A DNA stretch of 64,000 bases. It comes from Devosia riboflavina (GTDB taxonomy: Bacteria > Pseudomonadota > Alphaproteobacteria > Rhizobiales > Devosiaceae). Location of the stretch: contig NZ_JQGC01000015.1 in NCBI RefSeq assembly GCF_000743575.1, forward strand, positions 1-64,000, written 5' to 3'. The notes beneath the pieces were generated by a model, which was given only the letters and a program-made list of their open reading frames with translations, ran no database searches and was not told the origin of the DNA. Positions within the stretch are counted from its first letter, which is position 1, and every line of letters starts with the position of its first letter. Positions 10,532 to 19,565 of this stretch are shown one piece after another. Made by a program: the position numbers and the translations under genes.

Positions 10532-12262
10532 TTATTGATTCCGGCGCTCTTCGAGCTGCTCGTCGGGCCGCACCGCGGCAAAGGCCGGATCGAGCGCGGT
10601 CATGGGAATATCGATGGTCCATTCGACCCCATCGGCATGTTCATGGCGCTCGACCTTGGCCCCGAGCGCCCCGCCCACCATGGAACGCAGCACGGTCGTC
10701 CCGAACCCCGCCCTTTCGCTGGCCTTAAGCGGCGCCGACAGGGTTTCGCGCCAGCGCATGGCGAGCTGGTCGTCGTCCTCATTCCAGGAAAGGGTCAATT
10801 TGCCCCTTTCATCAGCAAAGGCGCCATATTGGGTGGCGTTGACCGCCAGCTCATGCACCGCCATGCCCAGGATCTGCGCCCCCTGCGGATTGATCCTCAA
10901 ATCGGCGCCCTCGATGCGCACCCGCGTCGCGTCCTGCGGCCGGAACGGGGCCAGATGCAGGTCGATCAGTTCGCGCAGCGACACGCCGGCTCGTCCATGG
11001 GCGAGCAACAGGTCGGTCGAGCGCGCCAGCCCCATGATGCGCCGCTCCAGCCCCTCGACATAGCGCGGCACGTCCGTCGCGCCCCGCGCCGTCTGCTTGG
11101 CCATGGCGGAAATGACGGCCATCTGGTTTTTCGAGCGATGCGCCAGTTCGCGCATCAGGAAGCGCACGTCGCGCTCCGCCGTCTGCCGCTGGCGCGAGGC
11201 CTGCACCAGGGCCTTTGAAACCTCGTCGATCTCGGCGACCGGATAGTGCCGCTCGAACACGGCTTCGCCGCGCCCAAGGCGTTGCGCATCGAGCCGCAGG
11301 CCCCGCACCGAGCGGCTCAATTGCTGGGCGATGAAAACAGCGATCAGCGAAGCGACAACGGCGATAACGAGACCCCAGGCCGCCAGTTGCAGCAGCGATT
11401 CCCCCAAGGGGCGCTTGACGCTCGAGGCCGAAGCCCAGGCAATGATGCGCCAGCCGGTCAGGCCCGAGCGCCATTCCGAGGTCACGACGGTTTCCCCGTG
11501 CAATTGTTCCTCGGTCCAGCCCGAGGTCGTGTCCTCGAGATTGCGCCGCATCGGCAAAGTGTCGCCAATGGCAAATTCGTCCCCGGTGGTCGAGGCGATG
11601 ACGGTATTGCTGCTGTCGACCAGCGCCGCATTCCAGCCCTGCGGCAATTCCCGCGATTGCAGGACGGGAATGAGATCCCGGGCATTCTGGGTCAGCGCTA
11701 GGAGGCGCACCGGCTGCTCATCGGGCAGGGGCAGCCACACATTATAGACCCAGGTCTGCGCCACCTGGCCGAAGAACAGGCCCGAAATCGTCGGCCGCCC
11801 GCGCTCGATGGCCCGCGTTGCCGTCGCTGCATCCGAGGAGAGCCCGAGGGGCGAACCGAATTCGACCCGGCTATTGAGCAATTGCTGGGCGTTGGCATCG
11901 GTGCCGATGAGATAAGAACCGGTGCCCGCCAGCGCCACGGTAGCGCGGCGATGGAATTCCCCGAGATCGCCCCCGGCAAGGGACGGGTCGGACGAGAGCA
12001 CGCGCAAGGTCGTCGCCATGCCCGAAATTTCGCGATCCACCGCCTGGCCCATGGCCTGCACAGTGGCATTGGTGAGGGATTCGACGACCTGTTCCTGCGC
12101 GTCATTGGTGCTGTTGAGCAGCACCAGCGCCACGATCAGCGCCGGGATCAGAATGACAAGCATGAGCGTGAGCAGGTAGAGCGCGACCGGCAGGGGCCGT
12201 CGCGATCTCAAACTCCGCGCCTTGCCGGACTCTGCGGCCCGGTCCTGGGCTTGTGCTGCCAT
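10532..12262 (-). CDS. Membrane sensor histidine kinase, HWE/HisKA_2 type
   Basis: 576 residues. One transmembrane helix (about 30-50), a periplasmic sensor domain of ~220 residues, a second helix near residue 275, a HAMP-like linker, then the phospho-acceptor segment RELAHRSKNQMAVISAMAK (His near 370) and an HATPase region (GMAVHELAVNATQYGA, later GFGTTVLRSMVGGALGAKVE). The H-x-K-N acceptor and the MRWRE motif fit the HWE/HisKA_2 kinases that commonly feed the PhyR-NepR-EcfG general stress pathway. No response regulator is adjacent. I use the ATG at 12262 (AAGGA upstream); an in-frame TTG at 12313 overlaps the stop of the small gene before it. Confidence 0.85.
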   Translation of the reverse strand: MAAQAQDRAAESGKARSLRSRRPLPVALYLLTLMLVILIPALIVALVLLNSTNDAQEQVVESLTNATVQAMGQAVDREISGMATTLRVLSSDPSLAGGDLGEFHRRATVALAGTGSYLIGTDANAQQLLNSRVEFGSPLGLSSDAATATRAIERGRPTISGLFFGQVAQTWVYNVWLPLPDEQPVRLLALTQNARDLIPVLQSRELPQGWNAALVDSSNTVIASTTGDEFAIGDTLPMRRNLEDTTSGWTEEQLHGETVVTSEWRSGLTGWRIIAWASASSVKRPLGESLLQLAAWGLVIAVVASLIAVFIAQQLSRSVRGLRLDAQRLGRGEAVFERHYPVAEIDEVSKALVQASRQRQTAERDVRFLMRELAHRSKNQMAVISAMAKQTARGATDVPRYVEGLERRIMGLARSTDLLLAHGRAGVSLRELIDLHLAPFRPQDATRVRIEGADLRINPQGAQILGMAVHELAVNATQYGAFADERGKLTLSWNEDDDQLAMRWRETLSAPLKASERAGFGTTVLRSMVGGALGAKVERHEHADGVEWTIDIPMTALDPAFAAVRPDEQLEERRNQ

Positions 12263-12309
12263 GGCGTTCTGGTCCTTGCCGACTGGCAGGTTGGGCCCGG
12301 GCGGGCCAG

Positions 12310-12498
12310 TCAATATTTGGCGCTAGCGTCGCTGGCAGGAAAACTCTCGTCTACCGCCTCGTCCACCTTATCCCATTTCTTCGGCTTGTCAGCCTGCGCT
12401 TCAGCCCCCGCATTGCGGACCTGCACCGGGGAATCCTTCGGTCCAGGCTTGTGCCCGTCCCTCATGGCGGCGGCTTCTGCCTTGTGTGGTGTGCTCAT
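12310..12498 (-). CDS. Small hydrophilic protein upstream of the kinase
   Basis: 62 residues, charged, with no membrane helix. The C-terminus DKVDEAVDESFPASD resembles a widespread group of small alphaproteobacterial proteins with a D-x-x-DE-x-FPASD tail whose function is unknown. The ATG at 12498 has an excellent AAAGGA ribosome binding site. The kinase ATG lies 47 bases past its stop, so the two genes form an operon. It is too short and too different from NepR to be called one. It was hidden inside a long frame antisense to miaB. Confidence 0.75.
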   Translation of the reverse strand: MSTPHKAEAAAMRDGHKPGPKDSPVQVRNAGAEAQADKPKKWDKVDEAVDESFPASDASAKY

Positions 12499-12594
12499 GA
12501 CCAGATCCTTTATTCTGCGATCACACAACACGCGGGGACCCAGCGCGGTTGCAGGCGGTAGCATCACACCTTCTCGTCTGGTAAATAGCCCGTC

Positions 12595-13986
12595 ATGAAC
12601 CAGATCGCGCCGAAGAAACTCTTCATCAAAACCTATGGCTGTCAGATGAATGTCTATGACAGCGACCGCATGGCCGATGCCCTGGCGCCGCATGGTTATG
12701 CGCCGACCCAGGACATGGCGGAAGCCGATCTCGTTCTGCTCAATACCTGCCATATCCGCGAAAAGGCGAGCGAGAAGGTTTTTTCCGAACTCGGGCGCCT
12801 CAAGGAGTTGCAGAACGAAAAGCGCGCCACCGGCGGCGACCTGATGATCGGCGTCGCCGGTTGCGTGGCGCAGGCCGAAGGGGAGGAAATCGCCCGCCGC
12901 GCCCCCATGGTCGACATGGTTTTCGGGCCCCAGGCCTATCACCGCCTGCCCGACATGCTGGCAAAAGCCGAAGCCAATCGCCACATGCACCCGGCGCTGA
13001 AACGCGCCGTGGTCGACACCGATTTTCCCGAGGAAGATAAATTCGCCCACCTGCCGGCGGCGAAAAAGGACGTCACCATCGGCCGCGGCCTCACCGCCTT
13101 TCTCACCGTGCAGGAAGGCTGCGACAAGTTTTGCTCCTTCTGCGTCGTGCCCTATACGCGTGGCGCCGAAGTCAGCCGCCCGGTGGCGCAGGTCGTGGAA
13201 GAAGCCCGCCGCCTCGCCGATGCCGGGGTGAAGGAAATCACCCTTCTGGGCCAGAACGTAAATGCCTATCACGGCGAAGACGCTTCGGGCCGTGCCGTCG
13301 GACTTGGTGAGCTGGCTTATCTTCTCGCCGAAATCCCTGGCCTCGAGCGCCTGCGCTACACCACGAGCCATCCGCGCGACATGGACGACGCGCTGATCGC
13401 AGCGCATCGCGATCTCGATTTCCTCATGCCCTATCTGCACCTGCCGGTGCAGTCCGGTTCCGACCGCATCCTGAAGGCGATGAACCGCAAGCACACCGCT
13501 GCGGAATATATGCGCCTCATCGAGCGCATCAAAACCGCACGCCCGGACATGGCGCTGTCGGGCGATTTCATCGTCGGTTTTCCCGGCGAGACGGACGCGG
13601 ATTTTGAGGACACGCTCAAAATCATCCGGGATGTCGGCTATGCCTCGGCCTATTCCTTCAAATATTCGACCCGCCCCGGCACCCCGGGCGCCAATCTCAC
13701 CGAACAGATCGACGAAGCCGTCAAGGTCGAGCGCCTCGCCCGCCTGCAGGACCTCGTCAACAAGCAGACCAGCGATTTTCATGCGTCATGCGTCGGTCGC
13801 ACGCTCCCGGTACTGATCGAACGCGTCGGCCGCATGCCGGGGCAGGTGGGTGGCCGCTCGCCTTATCTCCAGGCCGTACACCTCGAAGGTTCTACGGACC
13901 TTATCGGCGGGATTCACGAGGTGGAAATCATCGGCACATCGACCAATTCGCTGGTCGGCCGCCTGCGGCAGGCTGTTGCGGCCTAG
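12595..13986 (+). CDS. miaB: tRNA-2-methylthio-N6-dimethylallyladenosine synthase MiaB
   Basis: 463 residues. A radical-SAM methylthiotransferase acting on i6A37 of tRNAs that read UNN codons. The N-terminal UPF0004 domain has three cysteines for the auxiliary 4Fe-4S cluster ([27 protein letters not shown]). The radical-SAM motif [16 protein letters not shown] lies near residue 175 and a TRAM domain ends the chain. In related genomes miaB is followed by phoH; here two acetyltransferase genes and a repeat island intervene. Confidence 0.97.
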   Translation: MNQIAPKKLFIKTYGCQMNVYDSDRMADALAPHGYAPTQDMAEADLVLLNTCHIREKASEKVFSELGRLKELQNEKRATGGDLMIGVAGCVAQAEGEEIARRAPMVDMVFGPQAYHRLPDMLAKAEANRHMHPALKRAVVDTDFPEEDKFAHLPAAKKDVTIGRGLTAFLTVQEGCDKFCSFCVVPYTRGAEVSRPVAQVVEEARRLADAGVKEITLLGQNVNAYHGEDASGRAVGLGELAYLLAEIPGLERLRYTTSHPRDMDDALIAAHRDLDFLMPYLHLPVQSGSDRILKAMNRKHTAAEYMRLIERIKTARPDMALSGDFIVGFPGETDADFEDTLKIIRDVGYASAYSFKYSTRPGTPGANLTEQIDEAVKVERLARLQDLVNKQTSDFHASCVGRTLPVLIERVGRMPGQVGGRSPYLQAVHLEGSTDLIGGIHEVEIIGTSTNSLVGRLRQAVAA

Positions 13987-14025
13987 GGGTTCGACAAACG
14001 ACGCCAGCCAACCGGTAGCTTCGCC

Positions 14026-14469
14026 ATGAGACCTCATCCTCTCTTCAAAGCCCGGTCGATCCCAGCCGTTCATGCTTTGGGTGAGTTTACCCTGCGATCG
14101 CTCTCGATCGGCGACCTCGACCGGGATTTTGCGGCCGTCATGGAAAGCGCCGCCGAAATCAAGGCGGCCAATCCCGGTTCGAGCTGGCCCGAGGGGCTGA
14201 CGCGGGAAAAGAACCTCATCGACCTGGCCTGGCACCAGCGAGAGTTCGAGGCCCGGCGGAGTTTTGCCTGGGTAATCGAAAACACCCAGGGCGAATACCT
14301 CGGCTGCCTCTACATCTATCCCTCGATTGCCGGCGAACAGACGGCCGATGTGATCTGGTGGTGGCGCAGCGGCGTCGAAATTTCGAGGCAATCTTTCAGG
14401 GAAAAGGTCACGGCCTGGCTGGCGAGCGATGCTTGGCCGCGCCTCGACTATGTCTATCGGACCGATTGA
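14026..14469 (+). CDS. GNAT-like acetyltransferase (uncertain)
   Basis: 147 residues, soluble. The pattern of an N-terminal alpha/beta part (FTLRSLSIGDLDRDFAAVM), a central strand ending in GCLYIYPS and a Trp-rich C-terminal part is that of small RimJ-like GNAT proteins, but the pyrophosphate-binding loop is not obvious. Starts with ATG 40 bases after miaB and is convergent with the next acetyltransferase gene, stops 15 bp apart. Function cannot be assigned. Confidence 0.6.
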   Translation: MRPHPLFKARSIPAVHALGEFTLRSLSIGDLDRDFAAVMESAAEIKAANPGSSWPEGLTREKNLIDLAWHQREFEARRSFAWVIENTQGEYLGCLYIYPSIAGEQTADVIWWWRSGVEISRQSFREKVTAWLASDAWPRLDYVYRTD

Positions 14470-14484
14470 GGATCCGCATCGCTC

Positions 14485-14868
14485 CTAGAGCGCGATCAGC
14501 CCCGCCTCCGTCGGCCGAAACCCGCACCCACGATAAAATCCCAACAAATGCGGCTCGAAATCGACATGCAGCCACTTGGCGCCGCGCTCCCTGGCCACAT
14601 TCTCCGCCGCCTTCACGAGTTTGGTGGCAATACCCTGAAGCCGAAAATCCCGATGCGTGCAGGTGTCGAGAATGAAGGCGTGCACCCCGCCATCCCAGGC
14701 AATGTTCACAAAGCCCACGAGCTTTTCGTCCTCATAGGCGCCGACATGAGCAAGGCTGCGCTGGAGGATCGGTTGCCAACTCGCCGGTCCAGCGTCGCCC
14801 CAGGCCGAAAGCCACAGTTCTCGCAACACCGCGTCGCTGGGATGGGGATCAATCGCTATACCAACCAT
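14485..14868 (-). CDS. GNAT-family N-acetyltransferase
   Basis: 127 residues, close to a minimal GNAT fold. The segment LDTCTHRDFRLQGIATKLVKAAENVARERGAKW carries the R/Q-x-x-G-x-G/A acetyl-CoA loop (RLQGIA), followed by a strand with FEPHLLGFYRGCGFRPT, a typical GNAT C-terminus. It is near full length and monocistronic. The acceptor is unknown. Confidence 0.82.
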   Translation of the reverse strand: MVGIAIDPHPSDAVLRELWLSAWGDAGPASWQPILQRSLAHVGAYEDEKLVGFVNIAWDGGVHAFILDTCTHRDFRLQGIATKLVKAAENVARERGAKWLHVDFEPHLLGFYRGCGFRPTEAGLIAL

Positions 14869-15184
14869 GCGCCCCTATCTCCCCAGTACCGTCATTGCCG
14901 GACATGCATGGGCAATGGTGCGAAAAGCAGGATATCCATCTTATCCCCGCCCCGCAAAACCGTGCCATTCTTTGCCCGTTCCCGCCGACAACACGCGGCA
15001 CCGACGAAGTGCCGGGCGGGGAGACGGGCTGCTTGAGGTCGCTCAGGCGGATGCGTGGATGCCGACCACCGGCCAAGCGGCAGCGAGCCCCCGTTGCATC
15101 CCCGGATGCTTCCGACGGCAAGCTGGACCGCAAAACCCCAAAAGGGGGCCGCTCGAGGCGTGCGCAAAAAATCCCGATCGTGGG

Positions 15185-15234
15185 AAGCGGCTTTCGCCTC
15201 TTCTATCTTTACATTTTCGGGGCGAAAGCCGCTT
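15185..15234. repeat. 14-bp perfect inverted repeat
   Basis: AAGCGGCTTTCGCC at 15185-15198 and its exact complement at 15221-15234, with a 22-base AT-richer loop. The right arm is followed by TTC only, so it is a weak terminator at best. No second copy was seen in the window. Confidence 0.75.
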
Positions 15235-15368
15235 TTCACCGTGCGCCAGAAGGGGCGTCGCGACCGTGCAACCGCAAGCCGAAAAGGCTGGGCGGACTTT
15301 TGTGCTGGATATCATTGAGCACCCGCCGGGAGTGTTTGTTTTGCGCATTTTTCATCCACTCCACCGGG

Positions 15369-15456
15369 CTGCCCTCGGGCCCGACCCGAGGGCCACTCAT
15401 CTCAGGCACAAACTCTGCGGCTCCCGCACCGGCCCTCGGATCAGGTCCGAGGGCAG
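15369..15456. repeat. Dispersed repeat, family C (imperfect pair)
   Basis: CTGCCCTCGGGCCCGACC... at 15369-15392 and an inverted partner at 15433-15456. The same unit occurs at 50087-50177 and 32332-32352. Each arm is itself a palindrome around CCTCGGG/CCCGAGG. Confidence 0.75.
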
Positions 15457-15685
15457 CACCGTGGAAGTGGTCATTTCACTGATGAGCCAAACGCCCAAAG
15501 TGTTCACTCCCGGCCTTCGCCGGGGTGACAATCGAGGTAACTCGACGGAAACGGCAGGGAAGGCACCGTCTCCCAAGCGATCGTTCGCTATGACTGGATG
15601 CCGGACGGCTTCTTCCTCTGCCACCAGACACCGATGCCCCTCGGGCCGATGCCAGTTGCGGATCGAGTCCGGCCAAAGCTTCGTG

Positions 15686-15768
15686 CCATTCGAGCGTAGC
15701 TCGAATGGCCTCCACCCCTCAAATCGCTCCACCGGAGCGATTTGGCCGCTCTTGCGGCCGGGGTGGAG
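15686..15768. repeat. Multi-branch palindromic element, family A copy 1
   Basis: A perfect 10-bp hairpin (15686-15708, loop GTA) is followed by two 9-bp outer arms, CTCCACCCC (15710-15718) and GGGGTGGAG (15760-15768). Between them lie two more perfect hairpins: AAATCGCTCC-ACC-GGAGCGATTT (15721-15743) and GGCCGC-TCTT-GCGGCC (15744-15759). The whole could fold as one hairpin plus a three-way junction. It lies just upstream of phoH. Confidence 0.85.
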
Positions 15769-15822
15769 TGTCACAATTTATCTACAGACATCGAACCCAA
15801 ATCATCCTAGCCTCATTAATGC

Positions 15823-16941
15823 ATGGGCGACGCAGTCCGCGGCGCCCCCTTCGGGAGCCGAGAAAGTTTGAGCAGGCACTTGCCACCCACCGCCGATAAC
15901 GCCCTCGCATCGCAACTCGAACTCGCCTTTGAAGACAATCGCCTGGCTGCCCAGCTCTACGGCGATTTCGACCAGAACCTCGCCCTTATCGAACAGCGCC
16001 TCACCGTCTCGGCCACGCCGCGCGGCAATCATGTGCTGCTCAAAGGCTCGGCGTCACGGGTCGATCAGGCGCGCCGGGTGCTCGAATCGCTCTATGAGGG
16101 CCTTGAAGAAGGCCGAACCGCCGACATTTCCGATGTCGACGCGGTCATTCGCATGGTCGAGACCGAAGATAGCCAGCTCACCCTGCCCACGCTCGAGCGC
16201 AAGGGCAAGGTACGCATGGCCCAGATCGCCACGCGAAAAGCCACCATTGCCGCCCGCACCCCGGCCCAGGACGCCTATATGCGCGCCATGGACCGCTCGG
16301 AACTGGTCTTCGGCGTCGGCCCTGCCGGTACCGGCAAGACCTATCTCGCCGTGGCCCACGCGGCTTCGCTCCTCGAGCGCGGCGATATCAACCGCATCAT
16401 CCTCTCCCGTCCGGCCGTCGAAGCCGGCGAACGCCTGGGCTTTCTCCCCGGCGACATGAAGGACAAGGTCGATCCCTATCTGCGCCCGCTCTATGATGCG
16501 CTCTACGACATGATGAAGCCCGAAAATGTCGAGCGCTGCATCACGTCCGGGATCATCGAAGTCGCCCCGCTCGCCTTCATGCGCGGCCGCACCCTCTCCA
16601 ATGCCGTCGTCATCCTCGACGAAGCCCAAAACACCACATCCATGCAGATGAAGATGTTCCTCACCCGTCTCGGTGAGAACTCGAAGATGATCGTCACCGG
16701 CGACCCGACCCAGGTCGACTTGCCGCGTGGCGAAAAATCGGGCCTCGTGGAAGCGGTCAGCCTCCTCGATGGGGTCGAGGGCGTCCATATTTCCCGCTTC
16801 AACGACAAGGACGTGGTGCGCCACGCGCTTGTGGGGCGGATCGTCAGGGCCTATGAAGCCGATACTGCGCGGCGCCTGGCCCGGAAAGACGGGGACACGG
16901 AAGGGCTGGCGCGGACCCTCGGCACATCGCCCCGGAGCTGA
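15823..16941 (+). CDS. PhoH-like ATPase
   Basis: 372 residues. An N-terminal KH-like region (about 40-110) precedes the PhoH ATPase domain with Walker A GPAGTGKTYLA (near residue 165) and Walker B VVILDEAQNTT. The family (YbeZ) works with the neighbouring YbeY in rRNA maturation. The start is uncertain: the ATG at 15823 lacks a ribosome binding site, while the in-frame TTG at 15868 has GGGAG 11 bases upstream and gives an N-terminus more like relatives. It is followed 11 bases later by ybeY in one operon. Confidence 0.92.
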   Translation: MGDAVRGAPFGSRESLSRHLPPTADNALASQLELAFEDNRLAAQLYGDFDQNLALIEQRLTVSATPRGNHVLLKGSASRVDQARRVLESLYEGLEEGRTADISDVDAVIRMVETEDSQLTLPTLERKGKVRMAQIATRKATIAARTPAQDAYMRAMDRSELVFGVGPAGTGKTYLAVAHAASLLERGDINRIILSRPAVEAGERLGFLPGDMKDKVDPYLRPLYDALYDMMKPENVERCITSGIIEVAPLAFMRGRTLSNAVVILDEAQNTTSMQMKMFLTRLGENSKMIVTGDPTQVDLPRGEKSGLVEAVSLLDGVEGVHISRFNDKDVVRHALVGRIVRAYEADTARRLARKDGDTEGLARTLGTSPRS

Positions 16942-16952
16942 TCCAGACGCCT

Positions 16953-17426
16953 ATGAGCACAACGCCGCTAGAAATTGCAGTCATCCGCAATGCGGATGAC
17001 TGGCCCGACCATTTTGACGCCCTGGCCGAGCGCGCGGTTTTGGCCGCCCTCGCCGGCGCCAAGCCCAAGATAAAGGGCGCCGCCGAGATTTCGGTGCTGC
17101 TCACCGACGACGCGGAACAACGCGAACTCAACGCGCAATATCGGGGCAAGGATTCCTCGACCAATGTCCTGAGCTTCCCGCAGATCGAGCCTTTCGACCC
17201 CGTCATCGGCATTCTGGGCGACATCACGCTGGCCCGGGAAACCCTGATCCGCGAGGCCCAAGAACAGGGCACCAGCCTCGACGATCATTTCACCCATCTC
17301 GTTGTGCATGGCTTTTTGCACATTTTGGGCTATGATCACCTCGATGAGGACGAGGCCCTGGAAATGGAAGGCCTCGAAACCCAGATACTGGCCGGGCTCG
17401 GTATTGCCGATCCCTACGCCGACTAG
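16953..17426 (+). CDS. ybeY: Endoribonuclease YbeY (rRNA maturation factor)
   Basis: 157 residues. The zinc-binding motif H-x3-H-x5-H is seen in HLVVHGFLHILGYDH near residues 115-130. YbeY is a single-strand RNase involved in 16S rRNA 3'-end maturation and ribosome quality control. The FPQ and GDI segments typical of the family are present. It stands between phoH and corC, as in most proteobacteria. Confidence 0.96.
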   Translation: MSTTPLEIAVIRNADDWPDHFDALAERAVLAALAGAKPKIKGAAEISVLLTDDAEQRELNAQYRGKDSSTNVLSFPQIEPFDPVIGILGDITLARETLIREAQEQGTSLDDHFTHLVVHGFLHILGYDHLDEDEALEMEGLETQILAGLGIADPYAD

Positions 17427-17502
17427 GCCCCGAGAATTTCCGGTCTGGCTGCTTTATTTGTCCATGTGAGGATAGCGCGCTGCCTTATGCAGCCTGAGAT
17501 TG

Positions 17503-18534
17503 ATGAACGACACCGATCGCAAGGGCAACCGGGTGCCCGATAATCCCGAACCTTCCTCTAGTCCCGCCCTCGCTCAGCCGACGCGAGGGCCGAGCCTGAT
17601 CAACAGACTCAAATCCATTCTGACGCTCCGGCCAGCCTCCCTGCGCAACGACCTGCAGGTGGCGCTCGACGAGAGCGCCGGGGCCGAAACGCAGGATTTT
17701 ACCGAGAGCGAACGCACGATCCTGCAAAACGTGCTGAAACTGTCAGCCGTCTCGATCGACGACATCATGGTCGAACGCTCCGATATCCAGGCCGTCGAGG
17801 CCGATATCAATCTCGGAACCCTGCTCGCAAAATTCCGCCAGGTCGGCCATTCGCGACTGCCGGTCTACGAAGACGAACTCGACAAGATCATCGGCTTCAT
17901 CCACATCAAGGATGCCATGGCCAAGATCACCGAGCCGGTGACCGATCCTGAAAAGGATGTCCCGGTAAAACTGCTCTCGGCGGCGCTGCGCCAAAAAATC
18001 AACAAGCTCGGCATTACCCGCACGGCCATGTTCGTGCCGACCTTCATGCCGGCCGGCGATCTCCTCCAATCCATGCGCGCCTCCCGCGTCCACATGGCCA
18101 TCGTCGTCGACGAATATGGCGGCACCGATGGTCTCGTGACCATCGAGGATCTCCTTGAAGCCATCGTGGGCAAGATCGAGGACGAGCACGACGAAGCCGT
18201 CCGCGCCATGGTGCGCAAGGTCGGCGAAGACACCTATATCGCCAATGCCCGCGCCGAGCTCGACGAAGTCCGCGCCGTTGTCGGCCCCGATTTCGACCCC
18301 GGCACCCATGCCGAGGACGTCGAAACCCTGGGCGGCCTCGTCTTCGACCTCGCCGGCCACGTGCCGCGCCGCGGCGAAAAGGTGACCGGGCTCGACGGCT
18401 TCGAGTTCGAAATCCTCGCCGCCGATGGCCGCCGCATCAAGCGCCTGCGCATTCGCCGTAAGCGTGGAGAAGTCGAAGAACTCCTCGCCATCACCGACCA
18501 GCGTCCCGAAGACCAGAAGGCAGCGGCCGAATAG
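17503..18534 (+). CDS. CorC/HlyC-family CBS-domain protein
   Basis: 343 residues, soluble. It lacks the DUF21 membrane domain, has paired CBS domains (about 85-205, with [28 protein letters not shown]) and a C-terminal CorC_HlyC domain (from about 225). This matches the short CorC/TlyC proteins linked to Mg/Co efflux or ribosome-associated roles. The ATG at 17503 follows an in-frame TTG and has no strong ribosome binding site. lnt usually follows; here the stop codon TAG overlaps the GTG of a formamidase-like gene. Confidence 0.92.
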   Translation: MNDTDRKGNRVPDNPEPSSSPALAQPTRGPSLINRLKSILTLRPASLRNDLQVALDESAGAETQDFTESERTILQNVLKLSAVSIDDIMVERSDIQAVEADINLGTLLAKFRQVGHSRLPVYEDELDKIIGFIHIKDAMAKITEPVTDPEKDVPVKLLSAALRQKINKLGITRTAMFVPTFMPAGDLLQSMRASRVHMAIVVDEYGGTDGLVTIEDLLEAIVGKIEDEHDEAVRAMVRKVGEDTYIANARAELDEVRAVVGPDFDPGTHAEDVETLGGLVFDLAGHVPRRGEKVTGLDGFEFEILAADGRRIKRLRIRRKRGEVEELLAITDQRPEDQKAAAE

Positions 18535-19457
18535 TGACCACCCATCGCTTCGAAGCCACGGCGTGGCACAACGTCCTCGCCAAGCTCCCGGCCGCCTTGC
18601 ACGTAACCAATGGTGACACTGTCATCACCGAGACGCTCGACGCCGCTGGGGTGGACAAGCACGGCATTGCCCGCGCCCAGGGTTCCAACCCGATGAACGG
18701 GCCGATCCATGTGGACGGCGCCGAGCCGGGTGACGTGCTGCAGGTCGATATCATCCGCATGACACCGATCCGCGGACACGGCTGGACCCGCGGAGCACTT
18801 GCCGCCAATGTCGTCGATCCCGAGCGGGTTCGCGACCTGCCGCCGCGCGCCAAGGTGGATTGGATCATCGATGCCGAGGCCGGCACGGTGCGCCTCAAGG
18901 AACCCGTCGAAGGGCTGGAACAACTCATCCTGCCCATCGAACCGATGCTCGGTTGCTTCGGCGTGGCCCCGGCCCATGGCCAGGCCATTTCCACCGCCAC
19001 CAGCGCCGAGAACGGCGGCAATATGGACTATCGCGGCTTTGGGCCGGGCGCCCGCATCTGGTTCCCCGTCTTCGAACCCGGCGCCCTCTTCTACCTCGGC
19101 GATTGCCACGCCATCCAGGGCGATGGCGAAATCGTCGGCACGGGCGTTGAAACCGCCATGGAAGTCGAAATGCGCCTCAGCGTCCTCAAGGACCGCAAGC
19201 AGGCCTGGCCACGCGGCGAAACCGCCGAGACGATCTACACCGTCGGCAATGCCCGCCCACTCGACCAGGCGCTGCAACACGCAACGACCGAAATGTTCGA
19301 CTGGCTGACCGGCGAATACGGCCTCTCCCCCGTCGCCGCCAGCCACCTGATGGGCCAGGCCGTGCGCTACGAGGTCGGGAACGTGTTCGACCCAGCCTTC
19401 ACCATGGTCTGCCACATTCCGAAAAAGTACCTGCCAAAAAGTCAGAAGCCCCGATGA
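18534..19457 (+). CDS. Acetamidase/formamidase family protein
   Basis: 307 residues of the FmdA/AmdA fold, amidases that release ammonia from formamide or acetamide. Family segments visible include GPIHVDGAEPGDVLQVDI near residue 60, EPMLGCFGVAP near 140 and LGDCHAIQGDGE near 190. The GTG start overlaps the last base of corC's TAG, which suggests translational coupling. No amide transporter or regulator is next to it. The exact substrate is uncertain. Confidence 0.88.
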   Translation: MTTHRFEATAWHNVLAKLPAALHVTNGDTVITETLDAAGVDKHGIARAQGSNPMNGPIHVDGAEPGDVLQVDIIRMTPIRGHGWTRGALAANVVDPERVRDLPPRAKVDWIIDAEAGTVRLKEPVEGLEQLILPIEPMLGCFGVAPAHGQAISTATSAENGGNMDYRGFGPGARIWFPVFEPGALFYLGDCHAIQGDGEIVGTGVETAMEVEMRLSVLKDRKQAWPRGETAETIYTVGNARPLDQALQHATTEMFDWLTGEYGLSPVAASHLMGQAVRYEVGNVFDPAFTMVCHIPKKYLPKSQKPR

Positions 19458-19527
19458 TTGCTCATCGAGGCCCCTGGCTTGCTGCTTAACTGATAGTGCG
19501 GGCATAGCCCAAATGGCTTGGCCGCTA

Positions 19528-19550
19528 AAATCTCTCCACTGGAGCGATTC
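19528..19550. repeat. Family A hairpin, copy 5 (degenerate)
   Basis: AATCTCTCC-ACT-GGAGCGATT has 9-base arms with one mismatch. It lies between the convergent formamidase and nfu genes, 70 bp from the first and 15 bp from the second, where it could terminate transcripts from both sides. Confidence 0.6.
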
Positions 19551-19565
19551 TGGCTTTAGACTCGG

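Larger units (their letters stand above)
14869..15822. other. 950-bp repeat island with no convincing gene
   Basis: No frame here has both a ribosome binding site and protein-like composition; several frames are open only because of the high GC content. The region holds a 14-bp perfect inverted repeat (15185-15198 / 15221-15234), a family C repeat pair (15369-15392 / 15433-15456), a family B arm (15511-15530) and the multi-branch family A element (15686-15768). It separates the convergent acetyltransferase genes from phoH. Confidence 0.7.

Noticed and set aside
12527..12552. EcfG-like promoter GCAAC-N17-TGTT before the small kinase-operon gene
   Set aside because: Two mismatches to a nine-base consensus; too weak to list as a feature, kept only as a remark in a finding.
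12499..13782. A long minus-strand frame through miaB
   Set aside because: Antisense to radical-SAM miaB. Only its last 62 codons (12310-12498) have their own ribosome binding site and make a plausible protein, so I kept that part only.
14867..15871. A 334-codon frame across the repeat island
   Set aside because: It runs through palindromic repeats, has biased composition and no ribosome binding site; other frames there are equally open.
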